Below, one piece after another: positions 1-64,000 of a stretch of 64,000 bases of DNA. Made by a program: the position numbers and the translations under genes. Location: contig JAQFVV010000186.1 in the NCBI GenBank assembly GCA_028023455.1, forward strand, positions 1,952,700 through 2,016,699, read 5' to 3'. The number at the start of each line of letters is the position of its first letter. The stretch's first letter is position 1. The notes beneath the pieces were generated by a model, which was not told where the DNA came from, did not search any database, and worked only from the letters and a program-made list of their open reading frames with translations. Source of the stretch: Epiperipatus broadwayi. Taxonomy: Eukaryota > Onychophora > Udeonychophora > Euonychophora > Peripatidae.

Positions 1-3000
1 GAAGGAGGTCAATTACCAATTGGCAATCATAATACTATGATTAAATACAATATACATTATTAGTACCAAAGGCTGAGTTTAGGTTTTCTATTAATATGAT
101 CTATGTTAATAATAAAAAGAGCCACAAGAGTAAAGATAATAATAATTAAACATTATAAATATTCTAATTATAATTGAAAATAAATTTTAAGAGAAGGAAA
201 ATTTTTAATTCACTCTTACAAACTACAGAGGCTCTCAATATTTAAAGCATACACCATCAGAATAGTTAGGTTATAATATAATCTGTCTCATGATATATTT
301 TATACCCACTCCAATATAATATTACACCTCACAACTTCTATTCTCTACATTTCATTGCAATGATCAAATCCATAGTACACTTATTAATATTTAATAATTG
401 CATGTTTATTATATTTGTGCCACTTTAAGGTCTTTAAAATAGATTTTCTTTAGTAAAATAACTTCTTTGATTTTAGAATTTTATGTAAATTTATATCTGA
501 GGGTTTTTATATTATACTTTAATAATGCTAAAAATTTATTCCTTCTTTCATTAGAGGATTATAAGGAAATGAATAGTATCCTAGTAACTATAATGGTGAG
601 ACATACTCTTACCTTTAAGATAATGTCACCCTAAATAATGATGATGATGATGATAATGATGATAATGATTATGATGATGATGATGATGATGATAATAATA
701 ATAATAATAATAATAATAGCAGCTACAATAATACAATAAAATACATTATAAACTTTTAATTTGGAATAGCACAATAATAACAACCTAGGATAGAATTCAA
801 ATATCTTGGGTGGATAAGAGATTTTATGGATATTCAAGATACCACTCAGTAAATCCTGCAGAAATCTCTTCTAAATTTTAAAACACTTATTCTTCATTAT
901 AAAATCTTATAAGCAAAAATTTTAAGTTATCTTTTAGATAATAAAATGATTCAAACATAGAACATTAATATTTCAATAAACAATTGAAAAAATGATCTTC
1001 TGAGCAATTGAATAAGTAAATACTCTGTTCATTACCTGCCTTATTAACATCTAAAAATACATATTTTAATAAAGAGACAAATAATTGTATTCATATATTC
1101 TTAATAACTAAATGCAATGTAATTCTTATGATAAAAATTTTGATAATATTTGGATTTTGAAAATATTTTATGTGAAGATGATATATTAAAACTAGTAGGC
1201 AAAACTAATGATAAAACAATATTTATTTGATAATAAACATGAAATAGATGGAAATCCATCTAATGATTTACACAAATTAATAAATAATTACTGTACAGCT
1301 TGATATAATTAAGCTTAAAAAATAATAATACAAGTTTAAATTTTACAGTGAGATAAGGCGAGGTAAAATAAGTTATAAATTAATTTATCTGGCTAATGAA
1401 TTGACTGCATTATTTAAATTTTCTAACTAGAAGTTCTTTATTTTATTTGTTCTATTCACTCATATTAAGATATTTTGTCCCCAAGAATGAATGTATTTAA
1501 CACATTATATAGCTTACTAATCCAAGTAATATAACTGCTGAGAATGCATATTATTTATTGAGGCTAGAATATAATTTCAAATTTTAAATAGGTATTTATC
1601 AGTTTTATGGCTACACTAATGGCAAAGCAAAGCAAATTAATTATACACATTAAAATATACAAGCTACAAATCTATGCTTATAATGTTAAAAGTGAAATTG
1701 AGATCAAGATGATGTTCCTCAGAACAAGTTACCATATCAATTGCCAGGACAAGTCATGGTAGTAAGTTATGCATGGCTGTAATACAAAATATACATGACA
1801 AAAAATATATTCATGAGTTGAGAAAGAAGGCAATAAAAAATAAATGCATATGATGGCATGAATTTAGGAAAATGAGCATCTATCTTTGAAGGCAAACAAG
1901 TATGTTAGGACCATTAAAATGCAGAGGGAGCAAAGTAATTGCCTTGATGAGCATTCTATTCTTAGATAAGAGGTACAATATAATCCATGGAATACAATAA
2001 GAGACTAAGCTATGATCTCTTTGAAATGCATATATACTAGCAATAATAGTATAAGAAATACAAGTTACAATCTCTTAAAATATATGTAATAACAATAACC
2101 TTCAAAAGAGAGAGAGAGAGACACAACTACTATCTCTTGAAAAGCACACTGGTAAGTTAAAGATAATAAACTAGAGAGAGACCAATGCTCAATTTCTTTA
2201 AAATACTGTAATACTAAAAATGATGTGGAAAACTGATCATTTAAAATATAATTTCCAAATATAACTTAACAAGATATAGCCTAAAAATAATTAATAAAAA
2301 TTTAGTCACTTTATTCCATTTAGCTTAAGCATATACATTTAATAAATAGTTTCATAATAAGAAACCAATAACTCATTCAAAATATAACATTGTAAAGATA
2401 AGTATTTTTGATAACTTCAGTATAATACAGTTTACTAAAATTTTGTGAAATTATACCGCATAATTATGCATAGGGTGCAATATATAATAAGATATAATAG
2501 CAAATATATTATAATATAAAATATACCCATTTTACCTATATAAATAAAAATAAGTAAATAAATAAAGTCCTTGTTATCCTGGAACTTTCACCATTAGCAG
2601 GAGACTATCATTGAGGTTTACCATTTGACTAATAATAAAAGTTCCTTTATTTATTAAAACATATTAAACAAAATTTAGATGTGCAGCAATTTGAAGAGTA
2701 CTATTAAAAATAATTATAGATTTTTGAGTGAACACACACAAACACATTTATGGCCATTTGAGTTTTCTAGAAAAGTATTTAAATAAAGCATTAATCATAA
2801 TAATGATGCAATTTCAAATATTTTACAATATTCATTTATTAATTATTGGAAGACATCAGTGAAGAATACACTCACAAAGCATTCATTTCTTTAATGCTTA
2901 AAATATTTTCACATTTCAGAGCAGGAACTAGTGCATTTAAAATTTTAATTATTAGCAAAACTGATAAATAAAGCAGGTTTAATAGTGTAACAGTCATATC

Positions 3001-5769
3001 TGCACATTCGCACAACAAAATCCAGAGTCTTGGCAAATTATCTCAAAGCTTATCTAGATTTGGGGTTGGGACCTTGAATCAGATTGCACCTCAGTTCCTT
3101 CACCAATGCTCCATGATTTATTACCCTATGTATGGCATATATGAGGTTACACTCAGTCTCATTTAATTTGTGAGCTGGTAGTAAAACGGGCTGGAATATA
3201 AGACATGGGGAATAATCAATAAAGTAGCAATTAATTAAATAAACATACCCGACTTACTAAGATAATGCATATATTAATAATTAATACTAAAATGAATAGA
3301 TTTGGATAAGATTTGGGAATGGATTGCAAATAACACACTAAACACTATTACAAGTTTAATATCTTTAATTATTAAATTATAAATTGATTAATACAAAACA
3401 GAAATGCATTAAGATTTTACACTTGCAGGTATTTTACGATGAGCTGAGTTAATACAAGGTTTCATCTTTTATGATGCACTTTAATCATTTAACTTTAAGT
3501 TTATTATAATTAATATTTATGGTTTATAATCATGGCTGAACATGATATGCCATATATTCTAATAATAATAACTGACAAAATATGATTTATTTTGATTAAC
3601 TTACACATAATGAGCAATAAATATGATATCTATGCTGATTGGTATATAAACTAGATGTAGTGTTCAGATCAATGCTGAACTGAATAATAATATGGAGGGA
3701 TGAACTGGTATTTGTAGCAAAGTTTCTGACACTAAGGTGCTACATTAACTGAACAAAGGGTATGGCCCAAAGATGTAATTAGTCACAGGATTCTTTACCA
3801 TGTACTCAGTTCCTTAGACTGGACAATGTCCTATTAGAATATGAACCTTAGTTCAGGGATCAGAGCAGCTTTACAAATTGGTTTCTGGACCATCATGTTC
3901 CAGTTCTAGACAGGCTGTCTGAACTAATAATAATGGAATGGCATCTCACCAGCAACCCATTTACAAAGAATATAGCAAGGCATATTGCACGTGTGTGCAT
4001 TGTAAAAACACATTCGTAATGCTTACTAAAATAATATTAATATTAAAATTAAACTAAAGTGCTAAATATTTTAGTCTTATTCTGTGAAACTACCTTATCC
4101 CAGTTCGCTAATTAGCATACTTAAAACATGCTAAGAAGGATTTCATTGCAGTAATCTAGTTTAAAGATTAAATCTGGATAATTTATGTAATAACTGAGGA
4201 GGAGAAAGCATATTTGGGGATTTAATTAATTTATTAATAATATGCTTTTATAATATCACTCCTGTGATTATTAACTATACATATTAATTAACATGCAAAC
4301 CATAATGATAAGCTAAAACATAGTAGCCTAACTAAATATACATATATAGAATAGGTATCAAAATGGAGATTTATGTTTGCTAAAGGAGCAACATAAATGT
4401 ATTGCATGAGAGCATCTAATCATCTTTCTAAATTATTAGTATTACCAATATCCATTTTGATTTATGGTGTATAATAATATCAATGCAATAAACAAATAAT
4501 ATAAAAGAGAATAGGCCTTACTGCAGATTAGAAAATATATTGATATAATAACTCGATATAGTTATTATGTTCAGGAGAATTATTAAATCATAATTATTAA
4601 TTTAAAAGTTATATTAAATTTTATTACATAATTTAGTTTAATTTATTGAGAAACATTTAGAAATTACAATTTATGAACATTCAATGTTATATAGCTAGCT
4701 TTAGAAACTTATTAGAATAATTTAAATTTTAGATTTATTTTAAAGAGCTCTGTGGGAAGAAATATTACCAACAATCTTCTCACTGAGTCAGCTGGCATAT
4801 AGTGGCATGATTACTTCTCTAGGCAGACTGTCTCAGATGTCTTCTTGGCAGGCTGTTGGTCTCAAACTTCTCCATTCTTACAGACCAGTCTCCTGAAGTA
4901 AGATGGCAAATTTAGTTGCCTCCTAGCCACTCCTTCCATTGTCAAAATGGGCATAGCTCCTAGCAGCAAATGCTTGGTTTATTACAAGAGTGAACTTTCA
5001 ATGCTAAAATTTGGGATTTTTTTATGTTAATTCTTCAATTCCAACTGCAAAATCCATTAACTTGTTTACAGTTTTAAGTTTATAATCTTTAAATTTAACA
5101 CAATTTTATTAGCTTTAAAATTCTGCATTAAGATTATAGAAAAGACAAAAGCAAAATTTAATGAATAGAAAAATTGTGCTGATTGAAAGATTTTGCTTCA
5201 TCTTAAAATTTATTTTAGACTTATTTTAAAATCTGTTCTTGGTCCCCACACAAACTAAACCAGGTGTGTGTGGTATACAATTTTCCAAGAAACAGACAAT
5301 GTTTTAAAACAGATTTAAATTGTATAAACATTCTATTGTATATTAGTCACCTCTAGAATTGAAATTATATGAGTTTTAAAGCTAAATAATGAATAAATTT
5401 ATATATTTTCATTTTAATAAATAATGATCTGTAACTAATATTTTGATTCTAATGCTAATAAACAATTTTGTGTTAGAGCTTCTTTGCATATATGTAAGTG
5501 TTCATACATATATAATGATCCTATGCAGATATGCATTAATTTAAAATATAGAAATATACACTCTATATGTGTACTACTCTAACATTCTTTAATATGCATA
5601 AATATACATGAAATTGGAGGGGTTTAAATTCAGGATAATATTACTATGGAACATAGTAGGTGGAAGAGGATTCTAATAAATAAATACCTAGCATTAATCC
5701 ATAATGATAATAAATAGAACAGATTCTATATAACCATATTAATATATATATATATATTCAAGAGCATTA
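1..5769. other. AT-rich non-coding flank or intron, no gene seen
   Basis: No reading frame with recognisable protein similarity or credible codon use was found on either strand. The stretch holds simple repeats (635-718, a short GA run near 2107, an AT run near 5740). It also has two patches of visibly higher GC at about 3660-3960 and 4760-4980 that look like old interspersed repeats of unknown type. The missing first exon(s) of the CRAL-TRIO gene could lie here or further upstream; I could not find a convincing candidate. Confidence 0.5.
635..718. repeat. ATG/ATA trinucleotide microsatellite
   Basis: An interrupted run of ATG and ATA/AAT triplets. Its complement gives an artificial poly-isoleucine reading frame, which is not a gene. 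Confidence 0.95.
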
Positions 5770-5780
5770 AAAATTCAGTT

Positions 5781-6180
5781 CAACCACTAAACATCACATG
5801 ATAACCATCTCTTATGTTAGCACATAACTGATATTTAGCAGTCAAGACTCTCCATACAGTAGTGCCAACCAGAGTAATCATTGGATGCCAGAAGGCTTGT
5901 GCATAAAATCCCCATCTAATGCCTACTCATCCAATATCCCCAGACTAGTTTCTGGCTTGTGGCCTTCATCAGTGAAGAGCCTTGGATCAGAGAGCACTGC
6001 ATCTAAGATCTAGGTGCAGTGGTCTCAGATCCAAGGCTCCTCACTGATGTGGGCCACAAGCCAGAAACTAGTCTGGGGATATTGGATGAGTAGGCATTAG
6101 ATGGGGATTTTATGCACAAACCTTCTGGCATCCATTGATTACTCTGGTTGGTACTAATGTATGGAGAGTTTTGCTTGCTG
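5781..6180 (-). repeat. Family A palindromic element, full double-arm copy
   Basis: The two halves are inverted copies of each other. The left arm runs from about 5850 (tccatacagtagtgcca) to the dyad centre near 6010, and the right arm returns to about 6170 (tgtatggagagttttgc). Outside the left arm lies an asymmetric tail (aaacatcacatgataacc, from 5789) with no counterpart on the right. The element is bounded by an 11-bp direct repeat aaaattcagtt at 5770-5780 and 6181-6191, read as a target-site duplication. Strand is given so that the tail is 3'. There is no open reading frame. Whether it moves as DNA or RNA is unresolved. Confidence 0.8.
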
Positions 6181-7056
6181 AAAATTCAGTTCTATAACAA
6201 ATTCACTCTTCCTTTATCAGAGTGACAATAATTTTGAAACAAAATAATTATCCCTAAATAAAAAATTTTGATTACTTAAGAATATTATTGCAGGGAGTAT
6301 AATATATTTATAAAAGTTTGTTTTCAGTAATGCTTCTTTATTTTGTTAAACGTTTTTTAAAAATAATGCAGTCAGCAAAATCTCACTTTAAGAAAGCAAA
6401 AATATTTAAGGTAATTTAACTTTCAAATATTACACTTAAATAATCATAAATATTAATTTGCTATTGTATGCAAAGTTTTTTCCTTCTAATAATTGATTAG
6501 AATTGCATACAATAATAATAAGCTCCTTAATGGTAATAAGAAGAAAGGTTTTAAAGCATAACTGAATAGTCTTTTCACGTAGTAAAATACAAAATTTCTA
6601 ATAAACTCTCTTTTTAATATGCATTTATTTCAAATTAAGTTATCGTCTATTGAAAGTCATTAACAATATTGATATTCCTAAAGATGAAATTCTTAAATGA
6701 TCGTACTATCTGTTAGTAAAATTAAAACTGAGAAAAGTTCTTACTACACAACAATGACTGAAAAAAAACTTCAGTTCAGTGAAAAATAGAAATAAACATG
6801 GGGTACTTTTAAACAAATTCCTAGTTATTATGTCCATTGTGTTATTCCTGTTATGTTGTAGTTTTAAAGCATTTCTGGTAGTTCCGTTTTAACATTTGTA
6901 CCCGGATTATGATTTAAATTAGCTATGCATAATTATTTTTATTTTTTTAGAACTTATATTCTTCAATTACAGGTAATATTGCACGAAATCTGAAACACTA
7001 TAAAGTAAAAACTTGACGATTTATATTCAAAACAAATTAATAACATTCTAATCAAA

Positions 7057-7128
7057 CTTAAGATTCCAATTCCTTTTGAAGTCCAAGGAGTTTATAAAAT
7101 CCTTTGTAGAGTTTGTCAACTTTTTCAT
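7057..7128 (+). pseudogene. Short Penelope-like GIY-YIG endonuclease fragment
   Basis: A 24-residue stretch contains GVYKILCRVC. This matches the start of the GIY-YIG domain of Penelope-like elements (G-V-Y-K-I-x-C-x-x-C) and resembles VYKIICGVC in the better-preserved copy near 10250. It ends at a stop, and no following YYG.T motif was seen. Because the match is short, chance similarity is possible. Confidence 0.35.
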
Positions 7129-7152
7129 TGAATATAGTTTAATCAATACTAG

Positions 7153-7380
7153 GAAAGATCCCATATCACCTTCATGGATGACTTGGCCGTGTTTCTCCCT
7201 TCAAGAAAACTAATTTCTCAGCTTCTCCTAATACTCAAAGAATTTTCGGATCAATCCAGACTGCAATTTAATATGACCGAGTCGTCAGCCTGGAAATTAG
7301 CTTTCGGTTATGGCAGCGCCTCTCCATTCTCAGCAAAGCCTCAAAATTTCTTAAGCTATGCATTATTTAAAACAAAATAA
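7153..7380 (+). pseudogene. LINE reverse-transcriptase fragment (FMDD box)
   Basis: The open frame contains FMDDLAVFLPSRK followed by a segment ending in SSAWKLAFG. This lines up with the catalytic-box region of the minus-strand LINE at 35.1-39.3 kb (YMDDVIIFLTSKK, then TTAWSLYTG). Only RT motif C and about 35 downstream residues survive, and stops lie on both sides. It is a relic of the same LINE group. Confidence 0.6.
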
Positions 7381-8316
7381 TAATAGTTTATAAATAATTA
7401 AACGTTCTAAAAATTAAAACGAAACAAGTAAACCAAGTGAAATTCAAGATCTATATAAAAAATTGGGTCACCTAAAATTCTGTAAAATGATATATGAAAG
7501 AAAATTAATTCTGTTACAATAAAACATAACTATAAAATAAAAAAATAATTTATAAAAGACAATAAAAGTTTTATTTATATAAAACTACATAGCGTTACAT
7601 TGATGTAAAAAATTGAATCATAAAAAATTATATGACTATTTAAAACAATTATAATATAATAATGATAATGAATTTTATATATTTATCATTTTAACATGTT
7701 TTGAATTTATGCTTCAATAAGGTGTGAGGAAATAGAAAATTTAATATATATATATGAAATTAAATTTTAATATGTGCTTCATGGCTTATTTGAAAAAATG
7801 TAAGGTTCTGATGTACCTATGGTGTGGCAAGTTGATCTTATTTCTGGGCTGATGGATGTTTGAGCTAAAGGTGAATAGTGCAGTAATTAAAATCAAAAAA
7901 TTACAATCTGGCATGCAATGATTGTAAGCTTCCCTACAAGATATAAAAAATAAAGTGGACAGAAACTTGACTCTATCTTGTCTGAGGGTGGTGTAGTGAA
8001 ATATCAGGTGAACTGCTAAAAACAAAGGATTTACAAAGCTATAATTGTAAAAAAGAAGGATATAAAATAATAAATTATTAACAATTGCAATATAAAATAA
8101 CAGATCAATAACAACTTCATATGAGATAATTTCAAAATGAATATTAAATCTCTAGGAAAAAATGTAATAGTTATGCAAAATTTAATGTTAAATTATTGTT
8201 CCATTGTGGATTAAGGTATCTTTCATATCATAAGTCATCCACACATAACACATAACAGTGCCTTAGATTTTTGTGCAGAAATATTGGTATGCATTTACAT
8301 TTACATGATTGTATAT

Positions 8317-8563
8317 TAAAACAGGCAAACTCTCTGTACAGTAGTGCCACTCAGTGCAAGTCAGAGTAATCAATTGATGCCAGAAGGCTTGTGCATAAAT
8401 CCCTATCTAGTGCCTACTCATCTAATATTCCCACTGCACAAGCTTTCTGGCATCCATTGATTACTCTGGCTTGCACTGAATGGTACTATTGTATGGATAG
8501 TTTTGCCTGTTTTAGTAGCAGTTAAGAGCAAGCATAAGAAATGGTGATCATGTGGTGTTTACG
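8317..8563 (+). repeat. Family A palindromic element, internally shortened
   Basis: It begins taaaacaggcaaac and continues with the family A left arm. It then jumps near 8436 to the right arm (gcacaagctttctggcatcc to tatggatagttttgcctg) and ends with the asymmetric tail aagcataagaaatggtgatc. The flanking 10-bp repeat gattgtatat occurs at 8307-8316 and 8564-8573. The centre of the hairpin has been lost, while both ends and the tail are kept. Confidence 0.8.
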
Positions 8564-8573
8564 GATTGTATAT

Positions 8574-9930
8574 ATGATATGTATATAAATGTACAAAAAT
8601 AGGAAAAGTAAAATATATTAGACATCTTAGAATGCTAATAAATGAAAAAATATCTTGAAAACATCATATTAATATACTAATTAATACATTTAGATATTTT
8701 ATAACTATGTTTTACAAAATCAAAAATACTTTTCCTTTAAATATTTTAATGCTATATATAAATATTTATGCGAATCTTTAATGAGATAATAATAATACTT
8801 TATAGTCTTGCAAAATTTTGTAATATTAACAGATAAGCATTACTGTAAAAAAAAGGATAATTGATCTAATAGAAATATATATATAATTAGCTACAAAAAT
8901 AATATATAATTATTTAATGAACTTTTTAAATATACAATTATAAAGAAAAAAAGTTGATAGGACTTTCAAAAAACCTTATATTAAACAGTTTAAAATACGT
9001 TTACAAAAAAAATGGATGCCTACATAGTTTCATAATATTGTAATAAATATGGAACTAGAATAAGAAATCATTATGTTCCTAAATTCTTCAATAATTTATC
9101 GGTTGAATTAAAAAGCTTGCAACATTATAGGGAAATAAAAAATTAAATTAAAAAATAAGAAGGGGGTGCAAAACTAACTTAAAATATAGCAAACATTAGA
9201 TGTATAATATGATACAATCAATATTTTTATTAAGTATAATTAATATATTATTGAAATGTGATTTATTGATTAGCATATTATACTTGAAATTAAAGAAAAT
9301 GCACATATATAAACTATTATGAAAATTTTATTCTACATAAAAGTGAAATTGGGGCTTGGAAGAAAGATATTTTCAGAAATATATTTTGACTTGTATTTAA
9401 CCTGGATAAATAAAGAATAAAAAAGGCTAAATTATGTCACTTCATAGGCTATGCATTGATTCAGACATGGATTCAGACATGGAAATGCAGGCATCGTGAA
9501 GAGAGAAGCAGTTACCAGTAACTTTTTACTGAGAAACACATTATATATATTTAAGCAGTGATAAATTCACTAATGTCTATTTCTTCTCTATTCTCATTTT
9601 TTGCACAATTAAAGATAAATTAAGCTCAACACCTACAAAAATATCATACCTTCTTACCAGGTCATATTATATTAAAAATAAATCCTAGATATGATATAGA
9701 ATAAAATATCTTTAAATAATAACAACAACAACAAATAATAATATATGAGCTGTAATATAATCATGTAATCATAACATAAAAAAGCTCTTTTTGGTATTTT
9801 TTTTAATTTTTGCCCTTTTCAATATGTCTTGGTTAACTACAAAAAACAACCTATATTGCATACATAGCAACATCCACTGGTTCTATATAAAATTAACACA
9901 AGCCTATAATTATGGTTTAGTATTTTTATA
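8574..9930. other. Non-coding AT-rich spacer
   Basis: Nothing recognisable was seen: no supported reading frame, and only short AT-rich simple sequence. Confidence 0.5.
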
Positions 9931-9940
9931 ATAACACACA

Positions 9941-10272
9941 TTATATAACCCACCATTTGTTTTTCATTATCCAATTGTTAGTTAAATTAATTGATGTTTT
10001 ATAAATGTTCATACAATTATTTCTGTTAGAATTAATGTAATTAGTTTTATATATTTTCCTTCTATTTATTTCTTTAATATAATTTAATGGGCTTATATTC
10101 TTAATACAATCTATTCTATGTTCATATTTTAAGTAGTGAACATATAATGCTGATCTGTCATCTTTCCTATTAATAGCATCATTATGTTCTTTAGCCCTTT
10201 CTTCTAATTGTTTTGATGTGTGTCCATAATAAACCATATTGCAAACCCCACAAATAATTTTATATACTATAC
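9941..10272 (-). pseudogene. Penelope-like GIY-YIG endonuclease domain
   Basis: The frame reads GIVYKIICGVCNMVYYGHTS, then QLEERAKEHN. It has the GIY-equivalent, the CxxC insertion typical of PLE endonucleases, the YYG (YIG) motif, and the conserved R and EH of the catalytic helix. The nominal ATG at 10237 lies inside the domain, so it is not a true start. The frame is separated from the upstream RT by about 390 bp with stops and a frame change. Confidence 0.75.
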
Positions 10273-10630
10273 CTTTTTATATTTTATATCATCTTTTATT
10301 TTATAATTCCCTGCTAATATATCAAGATTTTTAGTATTTGACCATCCTATTTTAATATTTTTATCGATATAATTTTTATTTTTAAAAAAATGTATGATAA
10401 ATTTTAGAAACATATGAAAGTTTTACTCATTTTATATTGTCTGATTCACTATGATTACCTAAATTATATTGTTCATAATTAAATTAATATGTTTCTAATA
10501 TTTTTAGGGTTATATCTGTAACTAGTATATAATTTTATAAATTGCTCTTTTTATAAAGTAGCTATCTTTCTATCCCTGTTATATGTATCATTTTTATTTT
10601 TAAAATTTTTAATAATTGCCATTTTTGTAT

Positions 10631-11329
10631 CTATGGTTGATGCAAATCCATAGAAATAATTTTTCTTAATTTATCTTTTTTAATGAAGTGTTTTAATATA
10701 ATCATGTTATTATCATCTACTTCTATCTCTATATCTAAATACTTCATTTTAACATAAACTTCTATGATTGTAAATTTTATATTATCCGTATTATTATTAA
10801 GTTCATTATAAGTCTTCTTTATAAGTCTTTTATTATCAATTATTAATATATCATTAACATAACTAAAGTATTGTATTATATCTTGATTTTCTATTCTATT
10901 GTTAACAATTTTTATTTCCATTTCATTGATAAATTTTGATGACATTAGTCCACTAATTGCACACATCATTACCCATCCCTTATGTATACTCCAATATTCA
11001 CTATTATATTTAATATATAAACTATTATGTATAAAAATTAAACTTTCTTCTTTAATATTAATTACCTCTGTATCATTAATATGCATATATAATTTCTGTA
11101 TTAATATTTTTATACTTTTTATTCTTGGAATGCTAGGATACATCTTCTTAATATCCATTACAAATATACTTTGTTTTCTAGTCAATTTTGTCATATTTAA
11201 CTGATTTATAATAGCCTCTGTATTTTTAATGCAAAACTCATCATAACCAATAATGTTTACTATCCACTTATTTAAATACATACAAAATCTCTGCAGAACA
11301 AAATTAGTAAAATTAAACAATAATTTCAA
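10631..11329 (-). pseudogene. Penelope-like reverse transcriptase, catalytic box altered
   Basis: This 232-residue frame holds RT motif A (FVMDIKKMYPSIP, Asp at residue 59), a motif B region (CAISGLMSSKFINEMEI, residues 123-139) and a motif C region at residues 157-160 that reads YVND. The usual PLE box is YxDD, so one of the paired catalytic aspartates is Asn here and the enzyme should be inactive. The long frame has survived by chance or recency. The + strand frame at 10899-11204 is its antisense shadow. Confidence 0.75.
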
Positions 11330-11948
11330 TGGATTATTCTCTTTATGAGTTTTTACCTTAGTAAATAAATATGAATTTTCATAAGAAGAATGATATAAAA
11401 ATTTATATTGATTTGTATTAATTATTTTTTCCCTTCCATTTTTTGTAATAATTTTATATATTTATTTTTTATTATATATTTTTTTAAATTTTCATAATCA
11501 AATAGCAGACACATTTATCTAACAATTCATATTTATCTGCTGCCTAATAACAGTAGAGATTCATTTAGTGATGTATGTTAAACAGTAAGTACATTGTCTA
11601 TCGGTCAGGTATTTAAAAAAAGTTTTTACCTGATTGTGACTTAGAAAATAATTTTTAAGGTTCATGAATAATGGACAATAATATTATGATTTTATGTTGA
11701 AGAAATTATATTAATTTTATATAATAATAATAATTATATTTATTCACGTTACCTCTAAAGTAGACAGTACTCTTACTTAATACTTTTTGTTGAGATGTTT
11801 TTATATCACATATTATTTACTATGTTATTATTGCAAGCATTAATTGTTATAAACACATACTTGAACATATAATATTATCATATTTTATATCTGTATACGC
11901 ATGTGCTACATGTGACTTTATTAACGCAAAAAAATATTATTTTTTTAG

Positions 11949-63590
<51,642 letters not shown>

Positions 63591-64000
63591 AAAATACACA
63601 TTGTACATCAATTCAAAGATACAATTTACAAATATTGTAAACTAATTAAATATATAGAAACAGCTTTCAAAATGGCAAAAAAAAAAAAAACCAAATGAAA
63701 AAATCCTTTTTTAAAAATGTAATGCATAAAAAATGCATGAAATAAAATCATTGGTTACCAATTCCAATAATGTTAAAGTCATGAGCAGCATAGATTGTCT
63801 TTAAGACCTGAATTATTATAAATGGTAAACCAACTTCAATAGAAGTGGATTCTGGACTTGTAGTTACCATTATGTTAAAAGATATGTGGGCCAGTATTAA
63901 TTAAAAAAATAACAGTAGTCATCAGTTACAGTCTAGCAGTAAAACAATTGCTTATTATCAAGGTAAACAAATCCCTTTCTAGGAAGAAGCCAACATAAAA
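63591..64000 (+). other. 3' untranslated region and downstream sequence
   Basis: Non-coding after the stop, including an A-run near 63680. The transcript probably ends shortly after the AATAAA at 63741. Confidence 0.5.
63741..63746 (+). terminator. Poly(A) signal of the CRAL-TRIO gene
   Basis: A canonical AATAAA about 150 bp after the stop codon, in the context gcatgaaataaaatcattgg. Such hexamers are common in AT-rich DNA, so usage is inferred from position. Confidence 0.5.

Larger units (their letters stand above)
9941..11490 (-). mobile_element. Penelope-like retroelement, degenerate
   Basis: The minus strand carries a reverse transcriptase followed, after a frame-broken linker, by a GIY-YIG endonuclease. 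That RT-then-GIY-YIG order is diagnostic of Penelope-like elements with an endonuclease. Upstream of the longest open frame, the in-frame segment FTKVKTHKENNPLKLL (about 11380-11330) matches the conserved K-x-H-K start of the PLE reverse transcriptase, so the relic reaches to about 11490. No terminal repeats were identified. It lies upstream of the first visible CRAL-TRIO exon. Confidence 0.8.

Noticed and set aside
631-837. Open frame with a long poly-isoleucine run
   Set aside because: Translation of a triplet microsatellite.
7786-8025. 79-residue minus-strand frame
   Set aside because: No recognised family, compositionally ordinary for AT-rich DNA, and no neighbouring gene structure.
10899-11204. 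Hydrophobic 101-residue plus-strand frame
   Set aside because: Antisense of the Penelope-like reverse transcriptase; its membrane-like look comes from AT-rich complement codons.
11903-11948. ATG at 11903 as the start of the CRAL-TRIO protein
   Set aside because: The segment before 11949 is a T-rich acceptor tract ending in ag; its translation is not family-like, and similarity starts exactly at the splice site.

Overview
The window is animal nuclear DNA: strongly AT-rich, intron- and repeat-dominated, with no operons or bacterial-style gene packing. The host genus cannot be named from sequence alone. The mix of Penelope-like, RTE-like, other APE-type LINE, Ty3-like and Merlin-like elements, plus 6-19 kb introns, points to an invertebrate with a large AT-rich genome. 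A chelicerate or a mollusc would fit, but that is a guess.

Only one host gene is supported. It lies on the + strand and runs through most of the window as six exons (11949-12108, 23142-23203, 29691-29884, 48453-48563, 56717-56816, 63442-63590). The exons join in phase at GT/AG borders and encode the last 258 or so residues of a CRAL-TRIO (Sec14-like) lipid-binding protein of the alpha-tocopherol-transfer/clavesin/retinaldehyde-binding kind. The N-terminal exon or exons were not found and probably lie upstream. A poly(A) signal follows the stop codon at 63741.

Everything else is repeats in the introns and the upstream flank. 7-11.5 kb: LINE and Penelope-like relics. 13-22 kb: tRNA-like SINEs, short palindromic elements, a LINE zinc-finger relic and an RTE-like relic. 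35.1-40.0 kb: a nearly complete minus-strand APE-type LINE (CCHC ORF1, endonuclease, reverse transcriptase) sitting in the microsatellite tail of a related LINE. 42.3-43.7 kb: a SINE with target-site duplication and palindromic elements. 49-53.3 kb: copies of a 472-bp repeat (family D) and long AAT/AAC microsatellites. 56.9-60.6 kb: a three-level nest in which an old D copy is split by a Merlin-like DNA transposon, which in turn holds a D tandem array ending in a 780-bp-armed palindrome. 60.9-62.7 kb: LINE and Ty3-type gag relics.

The most interesting observation is a set of short elements (families A and B, possibly C). Each has a long hairpin core, an asymmetric tail of about 45-50 nt on one side only, and apparent target-site duplications of 10-14 bp. 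This is neither a normal MITE nor a normal SINE layout.
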